Assembly: GCF_042432495.1 (NCBI RefSeq)
Contig: NZ_JBHLXC010000002.1
Location: forward strand, 434,001 to 498,000
DNA: 64,000 bases
Direction: 5' to 3'
Source: Pseudochelatococcus lubricantis
GTDB lineage: Bacteria; Pseudomonadota; Alphaproteobacteria; Rhizobiales; Beijerinckiaceae
The translations under genes and the position numbers were made by a program. Below, one piece after another: positions 18,456-26,418 of this stretch (positions are counted from its first letter, which is position 1; each line of letters begins with the position of its first letter). The notes beneath the pieces are model-generated. The model made no database searches and was not told the DNA's origin. It saw nothing but the letters and a program-made list of their open reading frames with translations.

Positions 18456-18923
18456 GAAACAGCTCCCTGGAGGGTAATCGGCGAGATGACGGCGTGTGTG
18501 CCACCGGAACGATTCGGACAACCGGCGGAACCCGGCCGGAACAACGGCCGATAACGACATTCCCCCCGATCCAACCCGGAAACCGTCCAAGTTGAAAACG
18601 CACACTGTTCAGATAACGATATCCGACGAATAGCGATTCCCGTTGACAGTTGGATGACCGCCGCGATTTACAAGCACCGGCGGGGAATTATGTGCACCGT
18701 ATACCGTCGAAGGGGACGGAAAAACTTGATCGCGGAATGGTGCGTGCGGCGCCGACAAAATCCGCCGGAGGCCCCGACAAATCCGCACTGCGGAGTTGGC
18801 GTTTCAACCGCAAGCGATTATGGTGCGCGCGAACATCACACGGGCTGCCGGCGCGATCGCCCGGGCGGGAGCGGCAGTTGCGGACGATGAAGCTTGTCGC
18901 ACTCTGGTGAAGGATCTCTGTCG
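18456..18923. other. 468-bp divergent intergenic region
   Basis: It lies between the start of the minus-strand phosphoesterase gene and the plus-strand zinc-protein gene and must hold both promoters. TTGACA at about 18644-18649 is a possible -35 element on the plus strand without a good partner. A PHO box could be expected for a phosphatase gene but none was recognised. The open frames running through it show no family features. Confidence 0.45.
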
Positions 18924-19178
18924 ATGGCCGCGAGCACCATTCCCCACTTCCACAACACGCCGGGCGTGCGCGTCATCCATGTCGGCTCGAAGGAATTCAT
19001 GTGCATCGGCGCGCGTCCGCCCTTCGACCACCCCCACATCTACATCGACATGGGCGGTGATTCGGAAACCGTCTGCAGCTATTGCTCCACGCTCTACCGC
19101 TTCGATCCCTCGCTCGCCGAAGGCACCTGCATGCCGGCCGATTGTCTGTGGGAAGGCGACGAGGCGGCAGCCGCGTGA
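18924..19178 (+). CDS. Small zinc-finger (zf-CHCC, NDUFS6-like) protein
   Basis: An 84-residue protein of the zinc-finger family related to the C-terminal domain of the complex I subunit NDUFS6. The signature is PPFDHPHIYIDMG (about residues 33-45) followed by ETVCSYCSTLYRF (about 49-61), supplying a His and two Cys ligands; another cysteine pair (C-x5-C) occurs in the tail. Homologues are widespread in alphaproteobacteria, often annotated only by domain; a link to respiratory complex I or iron-sulfur proteins is plausible but not shown here. GAAGGA upstream supports the ATG at 18924 rather than 18894. Confidence 0.88.
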   Translation: MAASTIPHFHNTPGVRVIHVGSKEFMCIGARPPFDHPHIYIDMGGDSETVCSYCSTLYRFDPSLAEGTCMPADCLWEGDEAAAA

Positions 19179-19199
19179 CGCATCGGCGCTGAACGCCTC

Positions 19200-20405
19200 A
19201 TGTCCATATCATCGGAGCCAATCGTCGTCGCCGGCGCCGGCATCGGCGGGCTGACCGCCGCGCTGCAACTGGCACGCCAGGGCATGTCCGTCACCGTGCT
19301 GGAGAAGCGGACGGCGCTGGTGGAAGCCGGCGCTGGCATCCAGCTTTCGCCGAACGCCAGCCGCGTGCTCGTCAGCCTCGGCTTCGGCGCCGCCATCGGC
19401 CGACGGGCGGTCGCGCCCGAACAACTGTCGATCAGACGGCTCGGGGATGGCCGCCAGCTCGCCACGATGCCGCTCGGCGCCGCGATTCGCACCCGCCACG
19501 GGGCGCCCTACTGGGTGATCCTGCGGGCAGACCTGCACGGCGTGCTGCTCGATGCCGCGCGTGCCGAACCCGGCATCAGGCTGCTGGTCGGCAAGCACGT
19601 CACCGGTATGGCGGAGCGCGACGATCACGCGGAAGTCCACTTCGAGACGGGGAACGGCACGCCGCAAACGTTGCGCACGCCGTTGCTGATCGGCGCGGAC
19701 GGCGTGCGGTCGAAGCTGCGCAGCGTCATCGGCGACGGCGACGCGCCGCGCTTCCGCAACTTCGAGGCATGGCGCTGCGTGATCCCGCGTGACAGCGTTC
19801 CCGAGCGTCTGCGCGCCCACGACGTCGTCGCCTGGCTCGGCCGGAACGCGCATGTGGTGCACTATCCCGTCGCCGGCGGCGGTGCCTGGAACCTCGTCGT
19901 CATCGTGCGCAGCCAATCTGCCGCCGAGGGCTGGGGACTGCCCATGGAGCACGGCAAGCTGGGGGCCTTCCTCGCTTCCATCCCCGCCCCCGCGCTCGGG
20001 GACCTGCGCGCCCTGCTGCTGGGCGGCGAGAACTGGCGGCTGTGGTCGCTTCACGATGCGCTGCCCGCAGTGCGCTGGAGCACGCCCCACGCCACCCTGT
20101 TGGGTGACGCCGCCCATCCCGTGCTGCCCTTTCTGGCGCAAGGCGGCGCCATGGCGATCGAGGATGCGGCCGTGCTCGGCGAGGCGCTCGCCGTGCACGC
20201 CGGCAATACCCGCGCCGCGCTCGCGGCCTATGAGGAGGCGCGCTATCCGCGCGTGCGCCGCGTCATGGAGGAATCGCGCAGCAACGGGCGCTCTTTCCAC
20301 TTCTCCGGCGCGATCGCGGTGGTCCGCGACCTGCTTCTGCGCCACTTCGGCGCCGAGGGGCTGAACAGGCGCTACGACTGGCTGTACGGCTGGCAGCCGG
20401 ACTGA
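19200..20405 (+). CDS. FAD-dependent monooxygenase (salicylate/3-hydroxybenzoate hydroxylase-like)
   Basis: A 401-residue class A flavoprotein monooxygenase. The N-terminal dinucleotide fold is VVAGAGIGGLTAALQLA (residues 9-25) with the ribose-binding Glu in VLEKR. The second FAD/NADH motif is present as LLIGADGVRSKLR (about 161-173) and the third, ATLLGDAAHPVLPFLAQGG (about 297-315), contacts the flavin ribityl and closes the active site. These enzymes hydroxylate aromatic acids with NAD(P)H; the sequence does not fix the substrate. The gene starts 21 bases after the zinc-protein gene. Its stop faces that of the zinc peptidase gene across 25 bases, with no terminator visible. Confidence 0.9.
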   Translation: MSISSEPIVVAGAGIGGLTAALQLARQGMSVTVLEKRTALVEAGAGIQLSPNASRVLVSLGFGAAIGRRAVAPEQLSIRRLGDGRQLATMPLGAAIRTRHGAPYWVILRADLHGVLLDAARAEPGIRLLVGKHVTGMAERDDHAEVHFETGNGTPQTLRTPLLIGADGVRSKLRSVIGDGDAPRFRNFEAWRCVIPRDSVPERLRAHDVVAWLGRNAHVVHYPVAGGGAWNLVVIVRSQSAAEGWGLPMEHGKLGAFLASIPAPALGDLRALLLGGENWRLWSLHDALPAVRWSTPHATLLGDAAHPVLPFLAQGGAMAIEDAAVLGEALAVHAGNTRAALAAYEEARYPRVRRVMEESRSNGRSFHFSGAIAVVRDLLLRHFGAEGLNRRYDWLYGWQPD

Positions 20406-20430
20406 CAACGAAGCGTAGAAATGGTCTATA

Positions 20431-21318
20431 TCAGAGCTGCTGCGCGGCAAACGTGTCGCACGCGGCGATCTTGCCGTTCTGGAAGCCGCGCGTGAACCAG
20501 CGCATCCGCTGCGCCGAGGAACCGTGGGTGAACGAATCGGGCACCACCCGGCCTTGGGAAGCCTGCTGCAGCCGGTCGTCGCCGATGGCGGAGGCGGCGT
20601 TCAGCGCCGCCTCGATGTCGCCGGGTTCGAGCGCGTTCCAACCCGTGTTGCTGTGATAGGCCCACACGCCGGCGAGGCAGTCGGCCATCAGCTCCACCCG
20701 CACAGACAGCCGGTTCGCCTCGGCCTGCGAGCCCGCCTGCTGCTGCGCCCGCTGCACCTTGGGCAGGATGCCGAGCAGATTCTGGACGTGATGGCCGACC
20801 TCGTGCGCGATCACATAGGCATAGGCGAAGTCTCCCCCGGCGCGGAAGCGGCTGCGCATCTCCTCGAAGAAAGCGACGTCGAGATACACCTTCTGGTCCA
20901 GCGGGCAATAGAACGGCCCCATGGCCGACTGCGCCGAGCCACAGCCGGAGCGCGTGCCGCCCGTGTACATCACCAGGCCAGGTTGGCGATAAGGCGTTTG
21001 CGTCTGCTGCGGCAGCACTTTCCCCCAGACATCCTCCGTGTTGCCGAGAACGGCCGCCACGAACTGGCCGTCCTTATCCGAAGGGGTGCCGGGCTTGGTC
21101 TGCTGTTCGGTGACGTATCCCGAGCTGCCGCCCGTCAGCATTTCCGCGCCGCTGATCAGGACGCGCGGATCTATGCCGAGCGCCCAGCCCACGAGGCCGA
21201 GCACCACAAGCGCCCCGATGCCGAGGCCGCCGCCTCCGCCCGTCGGCAGCCGGAAGCCCCCGTCGCCGCCACGCCTGTCCTCGATGTTGCCGGAACGGCG
21301 AAAATCATCCCAACGCAT
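20431..21318 (-). CDS. Membrane-anchored neutral zinc metallopeptidase (YpfJ/PF04228 type)
   Basis: A 295-residue putative metallopeptidase. After a glycine- and arginine-rich N-terminus (MRWDDFRRSGNIEDRRG) there is one transmembrane helix, LGIGALVVLGLVGWALGI (about residues 32-49). The catalytic zinc motif is HEVGHH (172-177) with a downstream ligand in VELMADCLAGVW. CGSAQSAMGPFYCP has a cysteine pair, and FTHGSSAQRMRWFTRGF is typical of the family C-terminus. The start at 21318 matches the conserved N-terminus; an in-frame upstream ATG at 21384 adds an unsupported extension. The physiological substrate is not known. Confidence 0.92.
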   Translation of the reverse strand: MRWDDFRRSGNIEDRRGGDGGFRLPTGGGGGLGIGALVVLGLVGWALGIDPRVLISGAEMLTGGSSGYVTEQQTKPGTPSDKDGQFVAAVLGNTEDVWGKVLPQQTQTPYRQPGLVMYTGGTRSGCGSAQSAMGPFYCPLDQKVYLDVAFFEEMRSRFRAGGDFAYAYVIAHEVGHHVQNLLGILPKVQRAQQQAGSQAEANRLSVRVELMADCLAGVWAYHSNTGWNALEPGDIEAALNAASAIGDDRLQQASQGRVVPDSFTHGSSAQRMRWFTRGFQNGKIAACDTFAAQQL

Positions 21319-21494
21319 GGTGCTCTCCCCGACAGGCGCAGCTCCGCCGCCTGAATTTCCTCTGGATAACGTGCATAACGGCAAACGGGTTCAAACCACA
21401 AGACAGCACCGCCCGCCCGCCGGCCCGTGCGGCCACACTTGACGCGCCTTCGCCATTCATGGCAGAAAGCGGGCCGGTCTGGAATGGGCCGGAT

Positions 21495-21822
21495 GCCGGG
21501 TTAGCTCAGTTGGTAGAGCAACCGCCTTGAATCACGAGTGCCCCGGGAGAAATTCCGGGAGTAGAACTGCCCAAACTCGGGGAACGCTAACGCCGATCCG
21601 GCCACGCCAATCCCGAGCCAAGCCCCTGAGCCTCACGACGGGGAAGGTGTAGAGACTAGACGGGCAGCGCCTAAGGCCTCGCGGGGCTATGGCGAAGGGA
21701 TAGTCCAGACCACGAACGCAAGCGGGAGCACGGGCTCGCGCGGCAAAAGCGATTGCGGCGGCGAAAGCCGAAGTGGGACGGTAAGCGGTAGGTCGTCAGT
21801 TCAAGTCTGACACTCGGCACCA
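21495..21822 (+). tRNA. tRNA-Thr(UGU), interrupted by a group I intron
   Basis: Exon 1 is 21495-21528 and exon 2 is 21781-21822; joined they give a 76-nt tRNA including an encoded CCA. The acceptor stem pairs GCCGGGT with ACTCGGC (one G-U pair). The D arm is GCTC/GAGC with a normal loop containing GG. The anticodon stem is ACCGC/GCGGT around the 7-nt loop CTTGTAA, with anticodon TGT at positions 34-36. The T stem is GTCAG/CTGAC around TTCAAGT. The anticodon assigns threonine. The intron lies between positions 34 and 35. No T-rich terminator directly follows. Confidence 0.93.
21529..21780 (+). ncRNA. Group I self-splicing intron (ribozyme) in tRNA-Thr(UGU)
   Basis: A 252-nt intron without an open reading frame. 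P1 pairs CUUG (21526-21529) with CGAG (21535-21538), placing a U-G wobble at the 5' splice site after U34. The last intron base is G at 21780, as required. P4 pairs ctcggg (21576-21581) with cccgag (21612-21617), the latter in AATCCCGAGCCAAGCC, which resembles the Q element of tRNA introns. P7 pairs GACTA (21654-21658, in AGAGACTAGACGGG, the R element) with TAGTC (21701-21705, in GGATAGTCC, the S element). The small size and core resemble the subgroup IC3 introns of cyanobacterial tRNA-Leu and Agrobacterium tRNA-Arg. Confidence 0.92.
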
Positions 21823-22088
21823 TACATCTTCCGAAGCAGTTGCGACTGCCGAGGAGTTACATCAGGCAGTTTCAGTGCCCGCCCTGCGCCCCCAGGACGA
21901 CGGGATCGACTGCGCCTCAGCACCGCGACAACTTTATATACGATGCAGAAGCTTCTGCCTTGGCCAAGCGGCAGCGGATGACCATCCCGTTACGACGCCA
22001 CGGGCATCAGCGAACGCCAGCCGGCGGAGCCATCGTACTTATTCGTATGGTATCTGGCTGCACAATCTTTGCAGACCCCGGTTGGGCG

Positions 22089-22117
22089 GCCGGCGCATCG
22101 TGCGCCGGCGTTTCTTC
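22089..22117 (+). terminator. Terminator-like hairpin
   Basis: A perfect 9-bp stem (gccggcgca / tgcgccggc) with a 3-nt loop is followed by GTTTCTTC. It would stop plus-strand transcription coming from the tRNA side before the sigma-54 promoter. Confidence 0.5.
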
Positions 22118-22214
22118 AGCATCTTGCCGCCCGGGCAGGTGTATTCGTTGGCTTCGGGATCGCCGGGGTGACGCGACTGTCCTCAGTAACGACATGGCTG
22201 CGCGCAATTATGTC

Positions 22215-22237
22215 CTCTCCGTATTCACACAGGAGAG
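22215..22237 (+). promoter_or_regulatory. Possible activator site upstream of the sigma-54 promoter
   Basis: An inverted repeat CTCTCC-N11-GGAGAG lies about 40-65 bases upstream of the -24 element, in the range where enhancer-binding proteins can sit. No matching dyad was found near the other sigma-54 promoter, so this is only a candidate. Confidence 0.2.
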
Positions 22238-22278
22238 CATCTTAAAAATAATCGTTTAATTACAAATAGATGTCCGGC

Positions 22279-22294
22279 TGGCACGGAACATGCT
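22279..22294 (+). promoter_or_regulatory. Sigma-54 (-24/-12) promoter of the plus-strand catabolic operon
   Basis: TGGCACGGAACATGCT has GG and GC exactly 10 bases apart and matches the consensus TGGCACG-N4-TTGCW except for one base in the -12 box. Transcription would start near 22305, about 50 bases before the binding-protein gene. Confidence 0.7.
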
Positions 22295-22353
22295 TCACAA
22301 AATACAAGGGGAGACGGCACTCCCTATCGACAACAAACATCGAGAGGAACGTC

Positions 22354-23562
22354 ATGAGAAAATGGGCTCTCGCCGGCCTCGCCATGCAGATGGCGCTGGG
22401 CATGGGCGCTTCGCAGGCTGCGGAAGAAGTTAAGATCGGCGTCATGACCGACCTGTCCGGACCGGACAGTGACATGGCCGGCGCCGGCTCCGTTCTCGCC
22501 GCGCAGATGGCGGTCGAGGACGCGGGCGGCGTGGCGGGCAGCCGCAAGGTGGTCCTGATTTCGGCGGACCATCAACGCAAGCCCGACGTGGCCTCCTCGC
22601 TCGCGACACGCTGGTACGACAATGAGGGCGTGGACCTGATCCTCGACGTGCCGCTTTCCTCCGCCGGGCTCGCGGTGCAGGAGATCGCCCGGCAGCGCGG
22701 CAAGGTGGTGATCTTCGCCACTTCCGCCACGTCGGACCTTACCGGCAAGGCCTGTTCGCCGACCGGTTTCCACTGGGTCTACGACACCAAGGCCGTGGCC
22801 AACGGCACCGCCGCCGCCGTGACGCGGGACGGCGGCAAGGACTGGTTTTTTGTCACCTCCGACTACGCCTTCGGCCACGCAATCGAGCGCGACGCCACGG
22901 CCGTGATCGAGGCGAACGGCGGCAAGGTCACCGGCCGCGTCCGCCACCCGGTGTCCAATGGCGACTTCTCCTCGTTCCTGCTCCAGGCGCAGTCCTCCAA
23001 GGCCAGCGTGATCGGCCTCGCGAATTCGGCCAACGACCTCACCGGCTCTCTGCGGCAGGCCAGCGAATTCGGCATCGCGCAAGGCGGACAAAGGGTCGCG
23101 GCGCTGCTCGCCTTCATCACGGACGTGCACAGCCTCGGTCTGCCGGTAGCACAGGGCACCTTCCTGACGGAGAGCTTCTACTGGGATCTCGACGACGAGA
23201 CGCGCGAATGGTCGGCGCGCTTCGCCCAACGCCACAACGGCGCGAAGCCGACCATGATCCAGGCCGGCATCTACAGCGCCACCAGGCACTATCTGAAGGC
23301 CGTCGCGGCGGCCGACAGCAAGGACGGCCCGACCGTCGCGGCCAAGATGCGTGAAATCCCGGTCAACGACTTCATGACCAAGGATGCGCAGATCTGGGCC
23401 TCGGGCTGGGTGAACCGCGACTTCTACCTGTTCAAGGTCAAGTCGCCCGAGGAGTCGAAGGGTCCCTGGGACTATTACACGCTGGTTGCGAAGGTGCCCG
23501 CCGACGTTGCCAAGCCCGCCGGCTCCGACGACGCCTGCGAACTGATGAAAAAGGGCGGCTGA
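22354..23562 (+). CDS. ABC transporter periplasmic binding protein (branched-chain/LivJ type)
   Basis: A 402-residue exported binding protein of the Peripla_BP_6 family. The signal peptide MRKWALAGLAMQMALGMGASQAA is followed by the mature start EEVKIGVMTDLSG. VISADHQRKPDVASSLA-type, FATSATSDLTGKAC and WFFVTSDYAFGH segments are typical of aliphatic amide, urea and aromatic-acid binders of this family. The C-terminus has a cysteine-containing tail (DDACELMKKGG). AGAGGAAC precedes the ATG. It is the first gene after the sigma-54 promoter and probably serves the livGFHM transporter encoded at 28.5-31.9 kb on the other strand. Confidence 0.92.
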   Translation: MRKWALAGLAMQMALGMGASQAAEEVKIGVMTDLSGPDSDMAGAGSVLAAQMAVEDAGGVAGSRKVVLISADHQRKPDVASSLATRWYDNEGVDLILDVPLSSAGLAVQEIARQRGKVVIFATSATSDLTGKACSPTGFHWVYDTKAVANGTAAAVTRDGGKDWFFVTSDYAFGHAIERDATAVIEANGGKVTGRVRHPVSNGDFSSFLLQAQSSKASVIGLANSANDLTGSLRQASEFGIAQGGQRVAALLAFITDVHSLGLPVAQGTFLTESFYWDLDDETREWSARFAQRHNGAKPTMIQAGIYSATRHYLKAVAAADSKDGPTVAAKMREIPVNDFMTKDAQIWASGWVNRDFYLFKVKSPEESKGPWDYYTLVAKVPADVAKPAGSDDACELMKKGG

Positions 23563-23590
23563 ACCTTCCCGCCTGCGCGAAACGGATAAT

Positions 23591-23611
23591 GCCGCCGGCG
23601 CGTCCGGCGGC
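23591..23611 (+). promoter_or_regulatory. Intercistronic hairpin after the binding-protein gene
   Basis: A perfect 8-bp stem (gccgccgg / ccggcggc) with a 5-nt loop lies between the binding-protein and ligase genes. Hairpins here commonly stabilise the upstream message so that the binding protein is made in excess; no T-run follows. Confidence 0.45.
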
Positions 23612-23638
23612 AGATGGGTAGACGCTCGGAGATAGCGC

Positions 23639-25333
23639 ATGACCGCTCCCCTTCTGACACTGCATTCCCCCGCCAAAGCCCGGCGCCATTACGAGCGAGG
23701 CCTGTGGCGCGACGAGACCCTGTACATGCTCCTCGCGCAGCACGCGGAAGAGCGGCCGGGTGCCTTCGCCCTGCAGGACCGCCGCCACCGCCTCACCTGG
23801 GCGCGGCTCAAGCAATGGGTGGACAGCGTCGCCGCGGATCTTGCAGCCGCCGGCCTGGGCGCCGGAGACCGCGTGGCGGTATGGCTGCCCAACCGGGTGG
23901 AAAACCTGATCGTCTTTCTTGCGTGCTCGCGCAACGGCTATGTCTGCATCCTGTCGTTGCATCAGAACCACACGGCGGGCGAGGTGCTGACGCTGCTGAA
24001 GCGCTGCTCCGTGCGGGCGTTTCTCGGTCAGGTCGGTTATGGCGCGGATGCTGCGCTCAACGACATCTTCGGGCGTCTGGGCGAGCTTGACACGCTCCGC
24101 CGCACCTACGTGCTGGACCCGGCGGACGGGCCGGCGCCTGCCCGCCCCGACGGAACGCTGCCCTTCCCCGGCATCGACACGCGGGCGGAGCCGCCGCCGG
24201 TGGACACCGATCCGGACAAGGTGGTCTATATCGCCTTCACTTCCGGCACCACGGGCCAGCCCAAGGCGCTCATGCATTCCGACAACACGCTTCTCGCCAA
24301 CGGCCGCGCCATGGTGGCGGACTGGGGGCACGGCGGCGACACCGTTCTCTACTGCCTCGGCCCGCTGAGCCATCATCTGTCCATGGTGGCGTTCGAACAG
24401 GCGATCGTGAGCGGCTCGGAGTATATCACCAACGATCTTGCCAGGGGCATGAAGGCCCTCGACCGTATTATCGAGACGCGCGCGACCTACGTGATGGGCG
24501 TGCCGACACACGCCATCGACATCCAGCAGGATGCGGCGGCGCGCGGACTGGGAAAGATCGGCGATGTCGCGGTGTTCTACATGTCCGGTGCCTCGATTGC
24601 CCCGGAGATCGCGCGCCGCTTCCTCGATTTCGGCATCACACCGCAGAACACCTACGGCATGACGGAGAACGGCTCGCATACCACCACGCTGCGGGACGAC
24701 AGCTTCGAGACGATGGTAGGCACGGTCGGTCAGTGCTGCGGGCGGGCCAATCCCTGTTACGAGCTGAAACTCTGGAGGGCGGACGACCGCGACACGCCGG
24801 CCGGGCCCGGCGAGATCGGCGAGCTTGGCGGGCGCGGCGCCTCCCTCATGCTCGGCTATTTCGCCAACCAGGAGGCGACCGAGAAATCCTTCAACCGCCA
24901 TGGCTGGTTCATGTCCGGCGATCTGGCGCGGATGGATGCGGCCGGCAACATCGAGATCGTCGGCCGCTCGCGCGATATCGTCATCCGCGGCGGGCACAAT
25001 ATCTATCCCGTCGAGATCGAGAGCCTCGCCCTGCGCCATCCGGACGTCGCCACGGCCGCCGCGTTTCCGATGCCGGACGAGCGCCTGGGCGAGAAGGTGT
25101 GCCTGGCCGTGCTGCCGGTGGAAGGGCGCGAGGTCGAGGTGGAGGCGATGCTGGCGCACCTGGCCAGCGAGGGGCTGTCAAAATACGACATGCCGGAATA
25201 CTTCCTCGCCGTGGAATCCTTCCCCCTGACCGCAAGCGGCAAGATCCTCAAGCGCGTGCTGGCCGAACAGGCCCGCAACGGCGAGCTTGCCCCCCTCCCC
25301 GTGCGCTACCGGGCGCCCCCGACCGGCGCCTGA
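23639..25333 (+). CDS. AMP-forming acyl-CoA ligase (paralogue 1)
   Basis: A 564-residue ANL-superfamily enzyme that would activate a carboxylic acid as acyl-AMP and then acyl-CoA. The P-loop-like motif is FTSGTTGQPKALMH (about residues 200-213), the adenine-binding motif YGMTENGSH (about 339-347), the hinge region MSGDLARMDAAGNIEIVGRS with RGGHNIYPVEIE, and the catalytic lysine in LTASGKILKR. It is strongly similar over its length to the ligase at 40022-41725, sharing LHQNHT, ATYVMGVPTHAIDI and KYDMPEYFL. The substrate is probably the imported acid, but the sequence does not name it. Confidence 0.92.
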   Translation: MTAPLLTLHSPAKARRHYERGLWRDETLYMLLAQHAEERPGAFALQDRRHRLTWARLKQWVDSVAADLAAAGLGAGDRVAVWLPNRVENLIVFLACSRNGYVCILSLHQNHTAGEVLTLLKRCSVRAFLGQVGYGADAALNDIFGRLGELDTLRRTYVLDPADGPAPARPDGTLPFPGIDTRAEPPPVDTDPDKVVYIAFTSGTTGQPKALMHSDNTLLANGRAMVADWGHGGDTVLYCLGPLSHHLSMVAFEQAIVSGSEYITNDLARGMKALDRIIETRATYVMGVPTHAIDIQQDAAARGLGKIGDVAVFYMSGASIAPEIARRFLDFGITPQNTYGMTENGSHTTTLRDDSFETMVGTVGQCCGRANPCYELKLWRADDRDTPAGPGEIGELGGRGASLMLGYFANQEATEKSFNRHGWFMSGDLARMDAAGNIEIVGRSRDIVIRGGHNIYPVEIESLALRHPDVATAAAFPMPDERLGEKVCLAVLPVEGREVEVEAMLAHLASEGLSKYDMPEYFLAVESFPLTASGKILKRVLAEQARNGELAPLPVRYRAPPTGA

Positions 25334-25405
25334 TAGCCAAAAGGACGAAGGACGTCAGCCTTGCGGCCGCGTGGCGGCCCTCTCGAACAGCAGCGAGCGC
25401 GACAC

Positions 25406-26338
25406 ATGGCGATCAACTACGCTGCCCTGAAGCAGCGCCCCTTCCCGGACATCGCCCACACCTACGGACCCACGGATTGCATCCTCTACGCGCTCGGCGT
25501 TGGCGCGGGGATGGATCCGGAGGACGGAGGCGCGCTGGCCTTCACGTGGGAGCGGGAGCTGAAGGCGCTGCCCACCATGGCGGCGGTGCTCGGCTATCCG
25601 GGTTTCTGGCTGCAGGAGCCCGATACCGGGCTGGACTGGAAGACGGTGCTGCACATCGATCAGGAAATCGTCCTGCATCGTCCGCTCGCCACGTCCGGCA
25701 CAGTGATCGGACGTACCCGGATCGAGGAAATCCACGACCGCGGCGTGAGGGACGGCGTCGGCCGCGGTGCGCTGCTGCATACGCGGCGCGACATCGTGGA
25801 CGGGATGACCGGCGCCCCGGTTGCCACCGTGCGCCTCACCGAGCTGTGCCGGGGGGAAGGCGGGTTTGGCGGTCCGCCACCTCCCCGGATCGTTACCCGG
25901 CCCTTTCCTGAAGACGAGCCGGACGGGAGCCTTCTTCTGCCCGTCTCGCCGCAGGCCCCGCTCATCTATCGCTTGTCCGGCGACGACAACGCGCTGCACG
26001 TGGACCCCGCAACCGCACGCGCGGCCGGGTTCGAACGGCCCATCCTGCACGGTTTGTCCACCTTCGGCATGGCCGGGCGCGCAGCGCTGCGCTTCTTCTG
26101 CGGGGATGAGCCGGCGCGATTGAAAGCCATGCGGGTGCGCTTCACCGCCCCTGTCCTGCCCGGCGACACGTTGCGCGTCGACATGTGGCGCTCGGCGCCG
26201 GGACAGGGCCGCTTCCGGGCCTTCGTCGCACGCGAAGACCGGCTCGTCCTCGACGACGGCGACGTGGAATTTCACCCGAGCCCGAGCGCGTTACGATCGG
26301 ATGGAAGAACCTGTCGGATGGAAGAACCTGATCGATAA
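25406..26338 (+). CDS. MaoC-like (hydratase 2) enoyl-CoA hydratase
   Basis: A 310-residue double hot-dog protein of the MFE-2/MaoC hydratase type, hydrating 2-enoyl-CoA to the (R)-3-hydroxyacyl-CoA. The catalytic motif YRLSGDDNALHVDP (about residues 196-209) carries the Asp and His, followed by AAGFERPILHGLSTFGMAGRA. The N-terminal half (YGPTDCILYALGVG, VLGYPGFWLQEP) is the degenerate substrate-binding repeat. The start at 25406 matches family N-termini but has only a weak ribosome-binding site. The last eight residues (CRMEEPDR) come from a 17-bp tandem duplication that removes an earlier TGA. Confidence 0.9.
   Translation: MAINYAALKQRPFPDIAHTYGPTDCILYALGVGAGMDPEDGGALAFTWERELKALPTMAAVLGYPGFWLQEPDTGLDWKTVLHIDQEIVLHRPLATSGTVIGRTRIEEIHDRGVRDGVGRGALLHTRRDIVDGMTGAPVATVRLTELCRGEGGFGGPPPPRIVTRPFPEDEPDGSLLLPVSPQAPLIYRLSGDDNALHVDPATARAAGFERPILHGLSTFGMAGRAALRFFCGDEPARLKAMRVRFTAPVLPGDTLRVDMWRSAPGQGRFRAFVAREDRLVLDDGDVEFHPSPSALRSDGRTCRMEEPDR
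26297..26330 (+). repeat. 17-bp perfect tandem duplication at the 3' end of the MaoC gene
   Basis: The unit tcggatggaagaacctg occurs twice without a gap (26297-26313 and 26314-26330). With a single copy the MaoC frame would end in TGA straight after the unit; the second copy converts this to TGT and adds eight codons before TAA. Confidence 0.9.
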
Positions 26339-26366
26339 GAATTCGCTCAAAATTAATAACTCAGAT

Positions 26367-26399
26367 CGGGCGGGGGCGGCACCGCCGGTCATCCGCCCG
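26367..26399 (+). promoter_or_regulatory. Leader hairpin upstream of the acetyl-CoA-synthetase-like gene
   Basis: A 7-bp outer stem (cgggcgg / ccgcccg) encloses an inner ggcgg-c-accgcc pairing in the 80-bp gap before the next gene. Function is unknown; it may be a message-stability element. Confidence 0.3.
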
Positions 26400-26418
26400 A
26401 CAACATGCGGGAAGACCC

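Larger units (their letters stand above)
21823..22353. other. 531-bp region between tRNA-Thr and the first catabolic operon
   Basis: No gene is supported. A plus-strand open frame at 21840-22259 lacks any recognisable motif or ribosome-binding site. The region holds a terminator-like hairpin near 22089, an imperfect dyad at 22215-22237 and a sigma-54 promoter at 22279. No copy of the tRNA 3' end that would mark an integrated island was found elsewhere in the window. Confidence 0.5.

Noticed and set aside
15507..18554. 1015-codon plus-strand frame opposite the phosphoesterase gene
   Set aside because: High-GC mirror frame with repetitive acidic/Val-rich composition and no motifs; the minus strand carries clear domains.
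21840..22259. Plus-strand open frame of 139 codons after the tRNA
   Set aside because: No recognisable domain, no ribosome-binding site, and it runs through a terminator-like hairpin; probably non-coding.
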